A stretch of 64,000 bases of DNA from Rhizobium johnstonii 3841 (GCF_000009265.1 NC_008380.1:1617501-1681500); one strand, 5' to 3'; counted from the first letter of the stretch, positions 36,494 through 45,902 are shown. Notes: generated from the letters alone by a model not told the origin. Made by a program: numbers and translations.

Positions 36494-36748
36494 TCATCCC
36501 CCCGTCATCGGCGGAAATATACCGATCTCGTTCGCCCCCGATATCGGCTCGTCATGCTCGACATGCTCCATGTCGAGCGCCACGCGGATCACGTCGGGAT
36601 ATTGAAGTGCGGTCTCATATTCTTCGCCCAGCGTCTTCAAATGATTCAAGAGATCGGCGACGGTGACGACGGAGGAGGGGAGGTCGATCTCCTCCTCGCC
36701 CTTGCCGATGCGCTCGCGCACCCAGGCGAAATAGACAAGCCGGGTCAT
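36494..36748 (-). CDS. moaD: molybdopterin synthase sulfur-carrier subunit MoaD
   Basis: Ubiquitin-fold carrier of 84 residues whose C-terminal Gly-Gly (PPMTGG) is adenylated and thiocarboxylated to deliver sulfur to MoaE. MTRLVYFAWVRERIG is a standard opening. It overlaps pgsA by ATGA. It is separated from its partner moaE by 196 bases holding an inverted-repeat element. Confidence 0.94.
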   Translation of the reverse strand: MTRLVYFAWVRERIGKGEEEIDLPSSVVTVADLLNHLKTLGEEYETALQYPDVIRVALDMEHVEHDEPISGANEIGIFPPMTGG

Positions 36749-37335
36749 TCCTCGTCATCCACGATATGTTTCACCCCGGCGCGGAAATAGTCGTAGCCGG
36801 TATAGATCGTCAGCAGCGCGGCGATCCACAGCAACGCGATGCCGGTCTGCGTCGTATAGGGGAAAATCTCGTCGCCGGCCGGACCGGCGAGCAGGAAGGC
36901 GATGGCGACGAGCTGCAGCGTCGTCTTCCACTTGGCGATCCGCGTCACCGGTACGCTGACCTTCAGCGCTGCCAGATATTCGCGCAGTCCCGACACCAGG
37001 ATCTCGCGGCAGAGAATGGTGATCGCCGCCCAGATCGACCAGCCGGCGATGGTCTGGTCGGCCGCGACCAGGAGAAGGATCGAGGCGACCAGCAGCTTGT
37101 CGGCGATCGGATCGAGCATGCGGCCGATATTCGACGTCTGGTTCCAGATGCGCGCGAGATAACCGTCGAGGAAATCGGTGAGCGAGGCGATGACGAAGAT
37201 CCACAGCGCCACCCAACGCGCCGTATTGCTGATCGACAGCCTGCCCTCGATGAAGAAGCAGAGAACGATCAGCGGTACGGCGAGGATGCGGCCGTAGGTC
37301 AGGAGATTGGGAATGCTGTACGCACGCGATGCCAT
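36745..37335 (-). CDS. pgsA: CDP-diacylglycerol-glycerol-3-phosphate 3-phosphatidyltransferase
   Basis: Inner-membrane enzyme that makes phosphatidylglycerol phosphate. 196 residues and several membrane helices. The CDP-alcohol phosphotransferase motif D-x2-D-G-x2-A-R-x8-G-x3-D-x3-D is complete in the segment from DFLDGYLAR to MLDPIAD. It leads the pgsA-moaD-moaE run, an order seen in several rhizobia. Confidence 0.95.
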   Translation of the reverse strand: MASRAYSIPNLLTYGRILAVPLIVLCFFIEGRLSISNTARWVALWIFVIASLTDFLDGYLARIWNQTSNIGRMLDPIADKLLVASILLLVAADQTIAGWSIWAAITILCREILVSGLREYLAALKVSVPVTRIAKWKTTLQLVAIAFLLAGPAGDEIFPYTTQTGIALLWIAALLTIYTGYDYFRAGVKHIVDDEE

Positions 37336-37363
37336 GGGATCGTTTCTCTGAATTGATGCGCCG

Positions 37364-37447
37364 CTACAGCGCCGCGCGCCTTTTCAGACGAGCCAAGGAC
37401 ACTGTAACACTTTAGAACCTCCGCATCATGCTCGGGCCGATGCGGTA
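37364..37447. repeat. RIME-like intergenic repeat (copy 3)
   Basis: CTACAGCGCCGCGCGCCTTTTC, GGACACTGTAACACTTTAGAA, and a second palindromic block (CCGCAT / ATGCGG). It lies between uvrC and pgsA, both reading leftward. Both halves are recognisable but diverged. Confidence 0.65.
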
Positions 37448-37527
37448 GATGACGGCTTTGGCTGCGGACCGTCAACATTCTTTCTGTCTTTGCACCGCCT
37501 TTGCGTGGAATTTGCGACGGACGCCGG

Positions 37528-39570
37528 TTATTTCGCGGCGTCGTCGTGGAAATGGTTATAGACCTGCCTGGCGACCGCTTCCGATATGCCTTCCACCGCC
37601 ATCAGGTCGGACAGGGCTGCGCGCGAAACCGCCTTCGCCGTACCGAAATGCTGGAGCAGTGCGCGTTTGCGCGACGGGCCGATGCCGCCGATCTCGTCGA
37701 GCGGGTTCTTGATCATTTCCTTCTTGCGCCGCGCCCGGTGCGAGCCGATCGCGAAACGGTGCGCCTCGTCGCGCATGCGCTGGATGAAATAGAGCACCGG
37801 ATCGCGCGGCGGCAGCGTGAAACTCTCGCGTCCCGGCGGGAAGAAGCGTTCGCGCCCGGCATCGCGGTCGACGCCCTTGGCGATGCCGATCGCCGTGACG
37901 CTGTCGGTGATGCCGAGTTCGGCAAGGATGGCGCGCACCGCCGTCATCTGCCCCTGGCCGCCGTCGATGAGGATCACATCGGGCCAGGTCGGGAAGGGCA
38001 TGTCGGCTGCATCGGGCGTGGCCACCTGCGCCGTCCGGTCGGGAATGCCTTCCTCCTTGATCAGCCGTGAGAACCGCCGCGTCATCACCTCCTTCATCAT
38101 GCCGAAGTCGTCGCCGGGCGTGATGTCGGTCGATTTGATGTTGAACTTGCGGTACTGGTTCTTGACGAAACCTTCCGGCCCCGCGACCACCATGCCGCCG
38201 ACGGCATTGGTGCCCATGATATGCGAATTGTCGTAGATCTCGATGCGCTGCGGTGCATAGGCAAGCCCGAACGTCTCCTTGAAACCTTCGAGCAGCCGCG
38301 ACTGCGACGCCGTCTCGGCAAGCTTTCGCCCATGCGCCTCGCGTGCATTGCCGACGACATGGTCGACCAGATCCCGCTTCTCGCCGCGCTGCGGCACTAG
38401 CATGGAAACCTTATGGCCGGCCTTTTCGCTGAGTGCGGCCGCGAGCAGCTCCAGCTCCTCCACCGTCTGCGACAGCATGATCTGCTTCGGCACCGGCTTG
38501 TCGTCGTAGAACTGCGCGAGGAAGGAATTCAGCACTTCGGCGCTCGAAAGCTGCGGATCGGCCTTCGGGAAATAGGCGCGGTTGCCCCAGTTCTGGCCGG
38601 TGCGGAAGAAAAACACCTGGATGCAGGAGATGCCGCCCTCATGATGGATGGCGAAAACGTCAGCCTCCTCGACGCCGGCCGGATTGATGCCCTGGTGGCT
38701 CTGCACATGCGAAAGTGCGGCCAGGCGATCGCGATAGATCGCCGCCCGCTCGAAGTCGAGGTCCTCGGCCGCCTGGTTCATCGCCTCGGCCATATGCGAC
38801 TTCACCTTCTGGCTCTTGCCGGACAGGAAGTCCTTCGCCTCCTGCACCAGCTCGCCGTACCCCCCATCGCTGACCTCGTGGGTGCACGGCCCGGAACAGC
38901 GCTTGATCTGGTAGAGCAGGCAGGGCCGGGTGCGCGTTTCGAAGACGCTGTCGGTGCAGGTGCGGATCAGGAAGGCGCGCTGCAGCGAGTTGATCGTCCG
39001 TCCGACCGCGCCGGCCGAAGCGAAGGGTCCGAAATAGTCGCCCTTTCGCGCTCTCGCACCGCGATGCTTGAAAATGGCAGGCGCCCGGTGGTCGCCGGTG
39101 ATGAGGATATAGGGAAAGGACTTGTCGTCGCGCAAGAGCACATTAAAGCGCGGCCGCAAGCGCTTGATCAGATTCGCTTCCAGAAGCAGCGCTTCGGTTT
39201 CCGTGCGCGTCGTCACGAATTCCATGTTCGCCGTCTGGCGCACCATCTGGGCGATGCGGTTGGAATGCACGCGGCCGACGGCGTAATTGTTGACGCGCTT
39301 CTTCAGGCTGCGCGCCTTGCCGACATAGAGCACGTCGCCCTCGGCATTGAACATGCGGTAGACGCCGGGGCTGTTCGGCAGCCGCTTGACGAATTCGCCG
39401 ATCAGTTCCGCGCCGAGGAGCCCGGTTTCATTGAGGCTGCCTGCATTCCAGTCGACCGTCGCCGCAAGCGGCGCGGCGACGGAAGCGTCGCCTTCCACCT
39501 CGATATCGTCTTCGCTCTCATCCGTATCATCGTAGAGAACGCCGCCATCCGGCAGCTTTCGTCCGTTCAT
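37528..39570 (-). CDS. uvrC: excinuclease ABC subunit C
   Basis: Makes both incisions in nucleotide excision repair. 680 residues. After an acidic N-terminal extension of roughly 60 residues not found in E. coli UvrC, it has the GIY-YIG nuclease ([25 protein letters not shown]), the UVR coiled domain (about 230-265), the RNase H-like C-terminal nuclease and a helix-hairpin-helix end ([18 protein letters not shown]). The start at 39570 overlaps the upstream SDR stop by ATGA; a frame running to 39846 is rejected because it crosses that gene. Confidence 0.95.
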   Translation of the reverse strand: MNGRKLPDGGVLYDDTDESEDDIEVEGDASVAAPLAATVDWNAGSLNETGLLGAELIGEFVKRLPNSPGVYRMFNAEGDVLYVGKARSLKKRVNNYAVGRVHSNRIAQMVRQTANMEFVTTRTETEALLLEANLIKRLRPRFNVLLRDDKSFPYILITGDHRAPAIFKHRGARARKGDYFGPFASAGAVGRTINSLQRAFLIRTCTDSVFETRTRPCLLYQIKRCSGPCTHEVSDGGYGELVQEAKDFLSGKSQKVKSHMAEAMNQAAEDLDFERAAIYRDRLAALSHVQSHQGINPAGVEEADVFAIHHEGGISCIQVFFFRTGQNWGNRAYFPKADPQLSSAEVLNSFLAQFYDDKPVPKQIMLSQTVEELELLAAALSEKAGHKVSMLVPQRGEKRDLVDHVVGNAREAHGRKLAETASQSRLLEGFKETFGLAYAPQRIEIYDNSHIMGTNAVGGMVVAGPEGFVKNQYRKFNIKSTDITPGDDFGMMKEVMTRRFSRLIKEEGIPDRTAQVATPDAADMPFPTWPDVILIDGGQGQMTAVRAILAELGITDSVTAIGIAKGVDRDAGRERFFPPGRESFTLPPRDPVLYFIQRMRDEAHRFAIGSHRARRKKEMIKNPLDEIGGIGPSRKRALLQHFGTAKAVSRAALSDLMAVEGISEAVARQVYNHFHDDAAK

Positions 39571-40334
39571 TCCGTAATCTCCGCCACATCGGGCGTCTGC
39601 CAGGCGAGGTGCTGGCCGCCGTCGAGGGCAATCATCTGGCCGGTGATCGAGGGCGTGTCGTAAAGGAAACGAATCGCTTGTCCGAATTCCTCCAGCGCCG
39701 GCCCTCGCTGCAAGATAAGGGCTGAGACCTGCGCTTGGAAGTCCTCCATCGCCTGCCGCTCGCTCGGCATCGAGGGGCCGGGGCCGATGGCATTGACGCG
39801 GATGCGTGGCGCCAATGCCTGTGCAAGCGTTTGCGTTGCCGTCCACAGCGCCGATTTGGAGAGGGTATAGGAATAGAAGCTGGGCCTCAGCGCCCAGACC
39901 CGCTGATCGATGATATTGACGATCAGCCCGGCTGCCTCAGCGGGCATCTGCTGCGCGAAGGCCGCCGCAAGAATAGAGGGCGCACGGACATGCAGGTCGA
40001 AGTGCAATGCCCATGTGGCGGCATTGAAACTACGCGCTGAATCATGCTGGAAGACCGACGCATTATTGACGAGTAGATCGAGCGGCCCGAGCGCTTCCGA
40101 CGCCCTTGTAATGAGCTCGCCCGTTTCGCCGATATCGGTGAGGTCGGCCTGCAGGGCGGTCGCCCTATATCCCTTTCGCCGCAATTCCGCCACCAGCTCT
40201 TCGGCCTCGCCGATGGAGCCGTTCGCGTGGATCGCAACGGAAAAGCCATTTGCAGCAAGGTCTTCGGCGATTGCCCGGCCTATTCTCTTAGCAGCCCCTG
40301 TAATAAGGGCCGAGCGAAGTCTTTTGTGGTTCAA
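39567..40334 (-). CDS. SDR oxidoreductase with PTR1/FolM-type pteridine reductase features
   Basis: A 255-residue short-chain dehydrogenase. The cofactor motif is TGAAKRIG (12-19), i.e. TGxxxRxG, which is typical of pteridine reductases rather than the usual TGxxxGxG. The catalytic Ser is replaced by Asp143, followed 13 residues later by Tyr156 and then Lys160. Leishmania PTR1 has the same Asp-Tyr-Lys spacing. E. coli FolM (dihydromonapterin reductase) belongs to this branch. A role in reducing a pterin cofactor is therefore likely. Translationally coupled to uvrC. Confidence 0.82.
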   Translation of the reverse strand: MNHKRLRSALITGAAKRIGRAIAEDLAANGFSVAIHANGSIGEAEELVAELRRKGYRATALQADLTDIGETGELITRASEALGPLDLLVNNASVFQHDSARSFNAATWALHFDLHVRAPSILAAAFAQQMPAEAAGLIVNIIDQRVWALRPSFYSYTLSKSALWTATQTLAQALAPRIRVNAIGPGPSMPSERQAMEDFQAQVSALILQRGPALEEFGQAIRFLYDTPSITGQMIALDGGQHLAWQTPDVAEITE

Positions 40335-40699
40335 AATCTTGCCTTCTGATCCCGCGAGTCTGTCTGCAGACTATATAGGCGCCGGCGGAGATTATATAAA
40401 TAGGCCGTTGCGGTTGCGTCCGAGGGTCGGATATTCTATGTATTATTTAAGAATGCGATTTCTTAAAATAAGTATTTTCAGTTTAACACTTCAGTATGGT
40501 TAATGAAGTGTATGTTGCGCCAAAGCAACATCGAATTTCAGCCATGCGGCAGCCACAATGATATCACAATTTGGCTCTTTCAAATCCGCATTTGAGTTCC
40601 AATTTCAGTCTCGATCCGGAAGGGACATCTGGCAATATCCCGCCAATGCTTCACTGATAGACAGATGACAAGCGGCGCGGGACTGAAAGGAGACTAAGT
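40335..40699. other. AT-rich intergenic region between the SDR gene and ropB
   Basis: About 365 bases holding the divergent promoters of the SDR gene and ropB. The section 40395-40530 is visibly richer in A and T than its surroundings and contains three short inverted repeats: TTAAGAA/TTCTTAA (40447-40466), ACACTTCA/TGAAGTGT (40486-40511) and GTTGC/GCAAC (40514-40529). No coding frame or tRNA is seen. In R. leguminosarum ropB expression depends on the ChvG sensor kinase, so these may be regulator sites. Confidence 0.6.
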
Positions 40700-41335
40700 A
40701 TGCGTGTACTCATTGCTGGCCTCATGGCCTCCGTTTTTGCAATTGCGGGCGTCTCGGCAGCTCAGGCGGCCGATGCCGTCGACCAGGTTCCGGAAGCACC
40801 GGTCGCCCAGGAAGCTCCAGTAAAGCCGGCAGGCAACTGGGAAGGCTTTTATCTCGGCGGCGCCGGCACCTACAACATGGGTGACTTCGGTTCCGACCGC
40901 CACACCTACGGTTTCGGCGGCCAGGTTTTCACCGGCTACAACTGGCAGCAGGGCCAGATCGTTTACGGCGTTGAATCCGATCTCGGCTACAGCGGCGACG
41001 ACGTCTCCTCGGGCGGCGTCAAGAACAAGTATGGCTGGAACGGCTCCGTCCGTGGCCGCGTCGGCTACGACATGAACCCCTTCCTGCTCTACGGCACGGC
41101 CGGTCTTGCCATCGGCGACGTCAAGGTTTCCGACGACACTTCGGACGAAAGCAAGACGAACTTCGGCTATACGGTCGGCGCCGGTGTCGAAGCCTTCGTG
41201 ACCAACAACATCACGACGCGCCTCGAATATCGCTACACCGACTACCAGAGCAAGGATTACGACCTCGACTCCGGCAGCTTCTCGCGCGGTTACGACGAGA
41301 ACAGCGTCAAGCTCGGTATCGGCGTCAAGTTCTAA
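40700..41335 (+). CDS. ropB: RopB-type outer-membrane beta-barrel protein
   Basis: A 211-residue exported protein: signal peptide ending AQA before AD (about residue 23), a Pro-rich linker (QVPEAPVAQEAPVKP), then an eight-strand barrel of the Omp25/OmpA-like porin family (GFYLGGAGTYN, GYNWQQGQIVYGVESDLGYSG, and a final strand ending in KLGIGVKF with C-terminal Phe). It matches the RopB family of abundant Rhizobium outer-membrane proteins, which occur as paralogues, so the exact paralogue is not certain. Flanked by an AT-rich leader and its own terminator. Confidence 0.85.
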   Translation: MRVLIAGLMASVFAIAGVSAAQAADAVDQVPEAPVAQEAPVKPAGNWEGFYLGGAGTYNMGDFGSDRHTYGFGGQVFTGYNWQQGQIVYGVESDLGYSGDDVSSGGVKNKYGWNGSVRGRVGYDMNPFLLYGTAGLAIGDVKVSDDTSDESKTNFGYTVGAGVEAFVTNNITTRLEYRYTDYQSKDYDLDSGSFSRGYDENSVKLGIGVKF

Positions 41336-41358
41336 GCGGGTTGAATATCCTGACATGG

Positions 41359-41388
41359 AAAAGCCGGGCACGTCGCCCGGCTTTTTGC
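41359..41388 (+). terminator. terminator of ropB
   Basis: AAAAGCCGGGC and GCCCGGCTTTT pair perfectly around a 5-base loop and end in a T run, 23 bases after the ropB stop. Confidence 0.9.
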
Positions 41389-41420
41389 TGTCTGCTCGTT
41401 GCTCCAGACGCTGAGCCCGC

Positions 41421-42017
41421 TCAACCCTCAGACTTGAGCTCGCTATGGGCCGGGAATTTCTTGTCGAACTGCCGCTGCCAGTCGATCAGCGGCGCATGAT
41501 CGGCTTCCCACTGGTCCTTGAAGCGCAGTTCGAGATAATCGAGCGTCGCGGCCAGCGCGAAATGTCCGCCATTGAGCTTCTTGCCTGTTTTCGGGGGATT
41601 GGCGCTGAGATGAGCGAGCCCGCTCGTCGCCTTCTTCCACTGCCGGTCGATCCACGGCTGATGGACCTTTTCCGCGTCGCGGAAGCGCCGCTCGTAGACG
41701 ATCGCCAGCAGGCAGTCGCAGATGCCGTCGCAGAGCGCCTCGAGGATTTCCGCATCCGTGCGCTTGCCCTTCTTCGAAGGGTAGAGCCCGCCCTTCGTCA
41801 GCCGGTCGAAATAATGCATGATCGCCACGCTGTCATATATCGAGACCCCGTCATCGGTCAGCAGCGTCGGGATCTTGCCGAGCGGATTGTTGTCCATCAG
41901 GATCGCCGGTCCGGTATTGGTGTCGACCCGGATGGCGTTTACCTCCAGGCCCAGAAAATGCGCGGCCATCCGCACCTTGTTGGAATAGGGCGAGGCGGGC
42001 GAACAAAGGAGCTTCAT
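41421..42017 (-). CDS. glutathione S-transferase family protein
   Basis: A 198-residue cytosolic protein. The thioredoxin-like N-terminal domain opens MKLLCSPASPYSNKVRMAAHFLGLE, with the glutathione-binding NPLGKIPTLLTDDG and YDSVAIMHYF segments. The C-terminal domain is helical. It resembles the YibF-like branch. Substrate unknown. The convergent ropB terminator lies 33 bases downstream, and rlmJ lies 61 bases upstream on the same strand. Confidence 0.85.
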   Translation of the reverse strand: MKLLCSPASPYSNKVRMAAHFLGLEVNAIRVDTNTGPAILMDNNPLGKIPTLLTDDGVSIYDSVAIMHYFDRLTKGGLYPSKKGKRTDAEILEALCDGICDCLLAIVYERRFRDAEKVHQPWIDRQWKKATSGLAHLSANPPKTGKKLNGGHFALAATLDYLELRFKDQWEADHAPLIDWQRQFDKKFPAHSELKSEG

Positions 42018-42077
42018 GGGACACCTGATGAGATTGTGGAACTGCGGCGCGGACTATTCCCGAAGCGGGTTGCCCGG

Positions 42078-42947
42078 TCAATCGTCCTTGACCGCCTTGT
42101 TCTCGCCGCGCAGCCAGAAGGCGCGGTTCGAGGCAAAGCGGTCTTGCGCTAGATGGTCCTTCAATGCGGGCAGCAACTGGTGCAATTCGTCCTTCAGCGT
42201 GAAGGGCGGGTTGACGATGACGAGGCCTGAGCCCGTCAGTCCGGTAATGCCGCGGTCGCTGCGAACGGCGAGTTCGGCGCAGAGCATTTTCGGAATGTCG
42301 AGCGCCTGCAGCGCCTCGTGGAATTCCTTGATCGGCGCACCCTTCTTCAGCGGATACCACAGGCAATAGGTGCCGCCGGGAAAGCGGCGGTAGGCTTTTT
42401 CCAGTCCCTCGGCCAGCCGCTGATATTCGTCCTCTTCCTCGAAGGGCGGATCGACGAGCACGATGCCGCGCTTCTCCTTCGGCGGCAGATGTGCGCCGAG
42501 CGCCAGCCAGCCGTCGAGCTCGGTGATGCGGGCGTGGTGATCACCCTCGAACAGCCGGTGCAGCCTAACGTAGTCCTCGGGATGCAATTCCATCGCCGAC
42601 AGCCGGTCCTGCGGCCGGAACAGCATGCGCGCAAGTTTCGGCGAGCCGGGATAGAAGCGGATGCCGCCCTGAGGATTGAGTTCGCGGATTGCCGAGAGGT
42701 AGGGCTCCAGCAGTTCGGAAACCTGAGGGCCGAGCTCTGCCTCCATCAGCTTGCCGATTCCATCGATCCATTCGCCGGTTTTCTGTGCCTCTTCGGAGGA
42801 GAGGTCGTAGAGCCCGATGCCGGCATGCGTGTCGAGCACGCGGAATCCGCCATCTTTTTTCTGCATGTAGCGGATCAGCCGCGTCAGCACGACATGTTTC
42901 AGCACATCGGCAAAGTTGCCCGCGTGATAGATGTGGCGGTAGTTCAT
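42078..42947 (-). CDS. rlmJ: 23S rRNA (adenine-2030 N6)-methyltransferase RlmJ
   Basis: Methylates A2030 of 23S rRNA. 289 residues. The RlmJ opening MNYRHIYHAGNFADVLKH is characteristic, the SAM region is DTHAGIGLYDL, and the catalytic motif is DPPFE (LVDPPFEEEDEY), the N6-adenine methyltransferase DPPY-type loop. Divergent from the molybdopterin oxidoreductase. Confidence 0.92.
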   Translation of the reverse strand: MNYRHIYHAGNFADVLKHVVLTRLIRYMQKKDGGFRVLDTHAGIGLYDLSSEEAQKTGEWIDGIGKLMEAELGPQVSELLEPYLSAIRELNPQGGIRFYPGSPKLARMLFRPQDRLSAMELHPEDYVRLHRLFEGDHHARITELDGWLALGAHLPPKEKRGIVLVDPPFEEEDEYQRLAEGLEKAYRRFPGGTYCLWYPLKKGAPIKEFHEALQALDIPKMLCAELAVRSDRGITGLTGSGLVIVNPPFTLKDELHQLLPALKDHLAQDRFASNRAFWLRGENKAVKDD

Positions 42948-43029
42948 TTTTGCTGATGTCCGTATGAATTCGCGTCATGGGGAATTTTTGTGGCTTTTGG
43001 CCGTGCAAGCCTTGGAATATACAAATGCC

Positions 43030-45168
43030 ATGAACATTGCGACCCCCATCCACGCCAAATCATCGAAGCCGGAGAATAGGGTAGGCCATACCGCCTGTCC
43101 GCATGACTGTCCCTCCACCTGCGCGCTGGAGGTCGATATATCAGAGGATGGCCGCATCGGCCGTGTGCGCGGCGCCAATGACCATACCTACACGTCGGGT
43201 GTCATCTGCGCCAAGGTCGCCCGTTATGCCGAGCGGCTCTACCATCCCGACCGCCTGATGCATCCTCTACGCCGCGCCGGCGCCAAGGGGGCAGGGCAGT
43301 GGCAGCAGATTTCCTGGGACGATGCGCTGGATGAGATCGCCGAAGCCTTTGTGAAGTCCGAGGCAAGGGACGGCAGCGAGGCGATCTGGCCCTATTTCTA
43401 CGCCGGTACCATGGGCTGGGTGCAGCGCGATTCCATCGATCGCCTGCGTCATGCCAAGCGTTACTCCGGCTTCTTCTCCTCGATCTGCACCAACCCCGCC
43501 TGGACCGGCTTCACCATGGCGACCGGCACGCTGCGCGGTCCCGATCCGCGCGAAATGGGCCGCACCGATTGCGTCGTCATCTGGGGCACCAACGCGGTGT
43601 CGACCCAGATCAACGTGATGACCCACGCCATCAAGTCGCGCAAGGAGCGCGGCGCGAAGATCGTCGTCATCGACATTTACGACAATCCGACGATGAAGCA
43701 GGCCGACATGGCGCTGATCGTCAGGCCGGGCACCGACGCCGCACTCGCCTGCGCCGTCATGCACATCGCCTTCCGCGACGGTTACGCCGACCGCGCTTAC
43801 ATGGCGAGATATGCAGATGATCCCGAGGGGCTTGAGGCGCATCTGAAAACCAAGACGCCGCAATGGGCTGCCGCTATCACCGGCCTTTCGGTCGAGGAAA
43901 TCGAAGCCTTCGCCAGCCTCGTCGGCACGACGAAGAAGACCTTCTTCCGCCTGGGTTATGGCTTCACCCGCCAGCGCAACGGCGCGGTCGCCATGCATGC
44001 GGCCGCCTCGATCGCCACGGTTCTCGGCTCCTGGCAATATGAGGGCGGCGGCGCTTTCCATTCGAACAGCGATATCTTCCGCATGAACAGTGCCGAACTG
44101 ACCGGCCGGTCGATGAAGGATGCCGATATCCGCATGCTCGATCAGTCGCAGATCGGCCGCGTGCTGACCGGCGATCCCGTGGCGCTGCGCCACCGCGGTC
44201 CGGTGACGTCAATGCTGATCCAGAACACCAATCCCGCAAACATCGCCCCCGAGCAGCGCCTCGTCAGACGCGGCTTTGCCCGCAACGACCTCTTCGTCGC
44301 CGTGCACGAGCAGTTCATGACGGAAACGGCCGAGATCGCCGATATCGTCATTCCCGCGACGATGTTCGTCGAGCACGACGACATCTACCGGGCCGGCGGC
44401 CAGAACCATATCCTGCTGGGACCGAAGTTGGTCGAGCCGCCGCCAACCGTGCGCACCAATCTCTTCGTCATCGAGGAACTGGCCAAACGCCTCGGCGTCG
44501 CCGATCGCCCCGGCTTCGGCTTCACCGCCCGCGAAATGGTCGACCGCATCCTGGAATCGAGCGGCCTGCCGGATTACGACCATTTCCTCGAACACAAATG
44601 GTTCGATCGCCAGCCTGCTTTCGAGGAAGCGCATTACCTGAACGGCTTTGCCCATCCGGATGGCAAGTTCCATTTCCGCCCGGACTGGATCAATCAGCCG
44701 GCGCCGAACAAGCCACCGGCGGCGATCGGCGCACTCGGGCCGCACGCCGCGCTTCCGGCCTTCCCCGATCAGGTCGATGTCATCGAAGTCGCCGATATCG
44801 AGCATCCCTTCCGCCTCGCCACGTCGCCGGCCCGCAACTTCCTGAATTCGAGCTTCTCCGAGACCAAGACCTCTCGCCAGAAAGAAGGCCGCCCCGAGGT
44901 GATGATCAATCCGGCCGATGCCGAAGCCAACGGCATCGCCCATGGCGATCTCGTCCGCATCGGCAACAGCCGCGGCGATCTGCGAATCCACGCCCGCATC
45001 ACCACCGAAGTGAAATCCGGCGTGCTGATTGCCGAGGGGCTTTGGCCGAACAAGGCGCATGTCGACGGGGAGGGCATCAACGTCTTGACTGGCGCCGACC
45101 CTGTCGCGCCTTATGGCGGCGCGGCCGTGCACGACAACAAGGTCTGGCTTCGCAGGGACGCAGCATGA
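43030..45168 (+). CDS. molybdopterin-dependent oxidoreductase (formate dehydrogenase/DMSO reductase family)
   Basis: A 712-residue cytosolic enzyme. The N-terminal 4Fe-4S site is formed by Cys23, Cys27, Cys31 and Cys60 (CPHDCPSTC, then GVICAKV). The molybdopterin domain follows, with a likely Mo ligand at Cys153 (SSICTNPAW), and the C-terminal dinucleotide domain begins near the LATSPARNFLNSS segment. No twin-arginine signal, and no electron-transfer subunits nearby. The substrate is unknown. The start at 43030 removes an unneeded 22-residue extension. The stop overlaps the following Nudix gene by ATGA. Confidence 0.83.
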   Translation: MNIATPIHAKSSKPENRVGHTACPHDCPSTCALEVDISEDGRIGRVRGANDHTYTSGVICAKVARYAERLYHPDRLMHPLRRAGAKGAGQWQQISWDDALDEIAEAFVKSEARDGSEAIWPYFYAGTMGWVQRDSIDRLRHAKRYSGFFSSICTNPAWTGFTMATGTLRGPDPREMGRTDCVVIWGTNAVSTQINVMTHAIKSRKERGAKIVVIDIYDNPTMKQADMALIVRPGTDAALACAVMHIAFRDGYADRAYMARYADDPEGLEAHLKTKTPQWAAAITGLSVEEIEAFASLVGTTKKTFFRLGYGFTRQRNGAVAMHAAASIATVLGSWQYEGGGAFHSNSDIFRMNSAELTGRSMKDADIRMLDQSQIGRVLTGDPVALRHRGPVTSMLIQNTNPANIAPEQRLVRRGFARNDLFVAVHEQFMTETAEIADIVIPATMFVEHDDIYRAGGQNHILLGPKLVEPPPTVRTNLFVIEELAKRLGVADRPGFGFTAREMVDRILESSGLPDYDHFLEHKWFDRQPAFEEAHYLNGFAHPDGKFHFRPDWINQPAPNKPPAAIGALGPHAALPAFPDQVDVIEVADIEHPFRLATSPARNFLNSSFSETKTSRQKEGRPEVMINPADAEANGIAHGDLVRIGNSRGDLRIHARITTEVKSGVLIAEGLWPNKAHVDGEGINVLTGADPVAPYGGAAVHDNKVWLRRDAA

Positions 45169-45758
45169 CCCAGCCGAAATCCCGGGTGAAGATCGCCGGC
45201 GAGGAAACCCTGTCGAATGGGTGGACGCGGCTGAGCAGCTACCTCCTCGACTATATCGACCGCAAGGGCGCAACCCAGCGGTTGAAGCGGGAAGTCTACC
45301 ACCGCACACCGGCCGCCTGCATCCTGCTTTACGATCCGAAGCGCGACCTCGTCGTTCTCGTCCGTCAGTTCCGCCTCGCCGTTCATCTCAACGGCGATCC
45401 CGCCTGGATAATCGAGGTTCCGGCAGGCCTTCTCGACGACGACCATCCCGAAGCGGCAATCCGTCGCGAGGCGATGGAGGAGACCGGCTATCGCCTGCGC
45501 GATGCGCGCTTCCTGTTCAAATCCTACACCTCGCCGGGCGCGGTCACCGAAGTCGTCCACTTCTTCGCAGCCCTCGTCGACATCGCCGACCGCGTGGCCG
45601 AAGGCGGCGGCCTGGACGAGGAACACGAGGATATCGAAGTCCTTGAGATCCCGCTCGACGAGGCGGCAGCGATGATCGAAACCGGCGAGGTCTTCGACGT
45701 CAAAACGATCGTGCTTCTGCAATGGGCCTTGTTGAACAGGGCAAAGCTGACGGCGTGA
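45165..45758 (+). CDS. Nudix hydrolase, ADP-ribose/GDP-mannose pyrophosphatase type
   Basis: A 197-residue hydrolase. The Nudix box runs from AGLLDDDHPEAA to RREAMEETGY, with RE-x2-EE intact and an Asp in place of the first Glu. The flanking SYTSPGAVTEVVHFF and EHEDIEVLEIPL segments match NudK/NudF-type enzymes that cleave ADP-ribose or nucleotide sugars. Translationally coupled (ATGA) to the molybdopterin oxidoreductase, an unusual partner that hints at a nucleotide-derived substrate or housekeeping of a cofactor by-product. Confidence 0.87.
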   Translation: MTQPKSRVKIAGEETLSNGWTRLSSYLLDYIDRKGATQRLKREVYHRTPAACILLYDPKRDLVVLVRQFRLAVHLNGDPAWIIEVPAGLLDDDHPEAAIRREAMEETGYRLRDARFLFKSYTSPGAVTEVVHFFAALVDIADRVAEGGGLDEEHEDIEVLEIPLDEAAAMIETGEVFDVKTIVLLQWALLNRAKLTA

Positions 45759-45771
45759 ATCTGCGAGGCGG

Positions 45772-45825
45772 GCGCGTCGGATCATTTCCAAAGCGCAAGT
45801 TTCCGCTTTAAGATGATACGGCGCG
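45772..45825. repeat. imperfect palindrome downstream of the Nudix gene
   Basis: GCGC-GT, ATCAT and AAAGCG on the left pair with CGCTTT, ATGAT and AC-GGCGC on the right around a CAAGTTTC centre. There is no T run, so it is not an obvious terminator; it resembles a dispersed rhizobial palindrome. Confidence 0.5.
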
Positions 45826-45827
45826 AA

Positions 45828-45845
45828 ATTTCATACGACTGTCAC
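45828..45845 (+). promoter_or_regulatory. candidate Pho box upstream of phnM
   Basis: ATTTCAT-ACGA-CTGTCAC fits two direct PhoB half-sites (consensus CTGTCAT) with the usual 11-base period; the second half is perfect within consensus. It ends 8 bases before TCTATC (45854-45859), a weak -10 candidate, and 57 bases before the phnM ATG. Confidence 0.5.
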
Positions 45846-45902
45846 GAAGCGGTTCTATCCGCTGCGGTTTGTCAATCATCGGATGCGGTCAGGAGAAAGC
45901 CC

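Noticed and set aside
37528..39846. A longer UvrC beginning at 39846
   Set aside because: The extra 92 residues overlap the coupled SDR gene; the ATGA overlap at 39567-39570 gives a natural start.
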